Under the pieces are notes generated by a model. The model did no database searches. It was not told the DNA's origin and saw only the letters and a program-made list of their open reading frames with translations. A DNA stretch of 64,000 nucleotides from NCBI RefSeq assembly GCF_035917415.1, contig NZ_CP109073.1:744001-808000 (forward strand), written 5' to 3'. The translations under genes were made by a program, and so were the position numbers. Source of the stretch: Streptomyces sp. NBC_01803 (lineage in GTDB: Bacteria > Actinomycetota > Actinomycetes > Streptomycetales > Streptomycetaceae). Positions 63,034 to 64,000 of the stretch are shown here, one piece after another. Within the stretch, counting starts at the first letter, position 1. Each line of letters begins with the position of its first letter.

Positions 63034-64000
63034 TCAGAGCCCGGCTACTGTTGGGGGCTTCTGGGACGCCAGGCCGTTGGTGGATGTGGCGGGGCCTATG
63101 CGGAGTTCGAAGTCGCCGTCGTACTTCTCATGGCCGGCCACGACGGCCGTTTCGATGGCTTCCGTGCACTGCTGTCCACGGATGATGAGCGGGTCCTGGC
63201 GCAGATCGCGGGTGAGAGCGATGCACAACCCGACCATCACCAGGGTGAAGGGGGCGGCCGCGAGGATGGTGAGGTTCTGCAATCCGGTGAGCGCGTCGCC
63301 CGTGCCGCCACCGATGAGCAGCATGACGGCGGCGACCGCCCCGGTCAGCACACCCCAGAACACCACGACGGCCCGGGTCGGTTCCAGGGATCCGCGCTGC
63401 GAGAGCGACCCCATCACGATCGAGGCGGCGTCAGCGCCGGAGACGAAGAAGATCCCGACGAGGATCATCACCAGCAGGCTCGTCACCGTGGCGATCGGGT
63501 ATTGCTGGAGCACGTCGAAGAGTTGGCCCTCGGCTGTCGTCGCGTCGCTGAGGTGCCCCTGGTCCTGCAGCCGTATCGCCGAGCCGCCGAAGATCGCGAA
63601 CCACATCAGACTGACCGAGCTGGGGATCAGGATGACCCCGCCCACGAACTGCCGAATGGTCCGGCCACGACTGATGCGCGCGATGAACATGCCGACGAAC
63701 GGCGTCCAGGAGATCCACCAGGCCCAGTAGAAGACCGTCCACCCGGACAGCCAGTCGGCGACTCCCTCGCCATGCGATGCTTCGGTACGTCCCGCCATCT
63801 GCGTCATGTCGCCGAGGTAGGCGCTGACGGAGGTGGGCAGCAGGTCGAGGATGAGGATGGTCGGCCCGGCGACGAACACGAAGACCGCCAGGGTCAGCGC
63901 CAGCACCATGTTGATGTTGGACAGCCACTGGATGCCCTTGGCGATCCCGGACACCGCGGAGGCGACGAACGCCACGGTCAGCACCACGATCACGGCGATC
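63034..64000 (-). CDS. BCCT family betaine/choline/carnitine transporter (5' end outside window)
   Basis: The last 322 or so codons of a BCCT transporter. The diagnostic segment WAWWISWTPFVGMFIARISRGRTIRQFV is present, followed by several more membrane segments and a hydrophilic C-terminal tail of about 60 residues (DLRQDPLIIRGQQCTEAIET and on). BCCT carriers import glycine betaine or related quaternary amines with sodium or protons. The start lies beyond position 64000. It is upstream of the Rieske ferredoxin operon on the same strand but separated by two hairpins, so it probably has its own transcript. It fits uptake for a betaine-degrading pathway. Confidence 0.92.
   Translation of the reverse strand, partial: IAVIVVLTVAFVASAVSGIAKGIQWLSNINMVLALTLAVFVFVAGPTILILDLLPTSVSAYLGDMTQMAGRTEASHGEGVADWLSGWTVFYWAWWISWTPFVGMFIARISRGRTIRQFVGGVILIPSSVSLMWFAIFGGSAIRLQDQGHLSDATTAEGQLFDVLQQYPIATVTSLLVMILVGIFFVSGADAASIVMGSLSQRGSLEPTRAVVVFWGVLTGAVAAVMLLIGGGTGDALTGLQNLTILAAAPFTLVMVGLCIALTRDLRQDPLIIRGQQCTEAIETAVVAGHEKYDGDFELRIGPATSTNGLASQKPPTVAGL

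Overview
The window is about 64 kb of very GC-rich DNA whose gene content points to a Streptomyces-type actinomycete. The markers are a conservon (sensor ATPase, roadblock, DUF742 and GTPase genes with cytochrome P450s), an XRE/DUF5753 - DUF397 - RsbW-like ATPase trio, a PF04672-type S-adenosyl methyltransferase, a GlgE-type glucan operon, and many GTG/TTG starts with 1-8 bp gene overlaps. No rRNA, CRISPR array, PKS or NRPS gene is present. One tRNA-Leu(GAG) is.

Layout. 1-4.8 kb: leftward acyl-CoA catabolic operon (CoA-transferase/racemase, acyl-CoA dehydrogenase, thiolase, FadB-type protein cut by the left edge). 4.8-5.5 kb: toxin-antitoxin-like pair preceded by five 16-bp repeats. 5.5-10.9 kb: degenerate Ser/Thr kinase fused to a periplasmic-binding domain, a class V aminotransferase, a long SHMT and dodecin. 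10.9-17.0 kb: leftward conservon operon with two P450s, one lacking ExxR, and a crotonase. 17.4-19.5 kb: PfkB sugar kinase and LacI regulator. 19.6-24.7 kb: small regulators mixed with decayed genes (MmyB-like, MocR-like and AhpD-like) and a tRNA-Leu flanked by recombinase and transposase scraps. 24.7-32.9 kb: leftward nine-gene catabolic operon (DapA-family lyase, polar amino acid ABC importer, HcnABC-like three-part dehydrogenase, GGCT-like protein, hydantoinase), with a divergent LacI gene and matching palindromes near both gene starts. 34.7-46.8 kb: LacI regulator then glgC-pgm-glgP-glgA/M-glgE-glgB. 47-57 kb: mono-cluster ferredoxin, GMC oxidoreductase, then a Pot-type ABC importer coupled to GH13 and GH36 glycosidases. 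57.3-64 kb: fdhD, serine dehydratase, second glyA, ferredoxin reductase, Rieske ferredoxin and a BCCT transporter cut by the right edge.

How the parts fit. The right end looks like a glycine-betaine to glycine to serine to pyruvate route: BCCT uptake, electron chain for a Rieske demethylase not in view, SHMT, and serine deaminase. The glg operon can make ADP-glucose, maltose-1-phosphate and branched glucan, and can also degrade glucan to glucose-1-phosphate. The 25-33 kb operon probably imports and oxidises an amino or imino acid-like compound of unknown identity. The 50-57 kb operon probably imports and hydrolyses a glycoside. A GTTGC-N7-GCAAC palindrome upstream of both the 50 kb and 62 kb operons hints at shared control. 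Functions are inferred from motifs and family knowledge; no database search was run.
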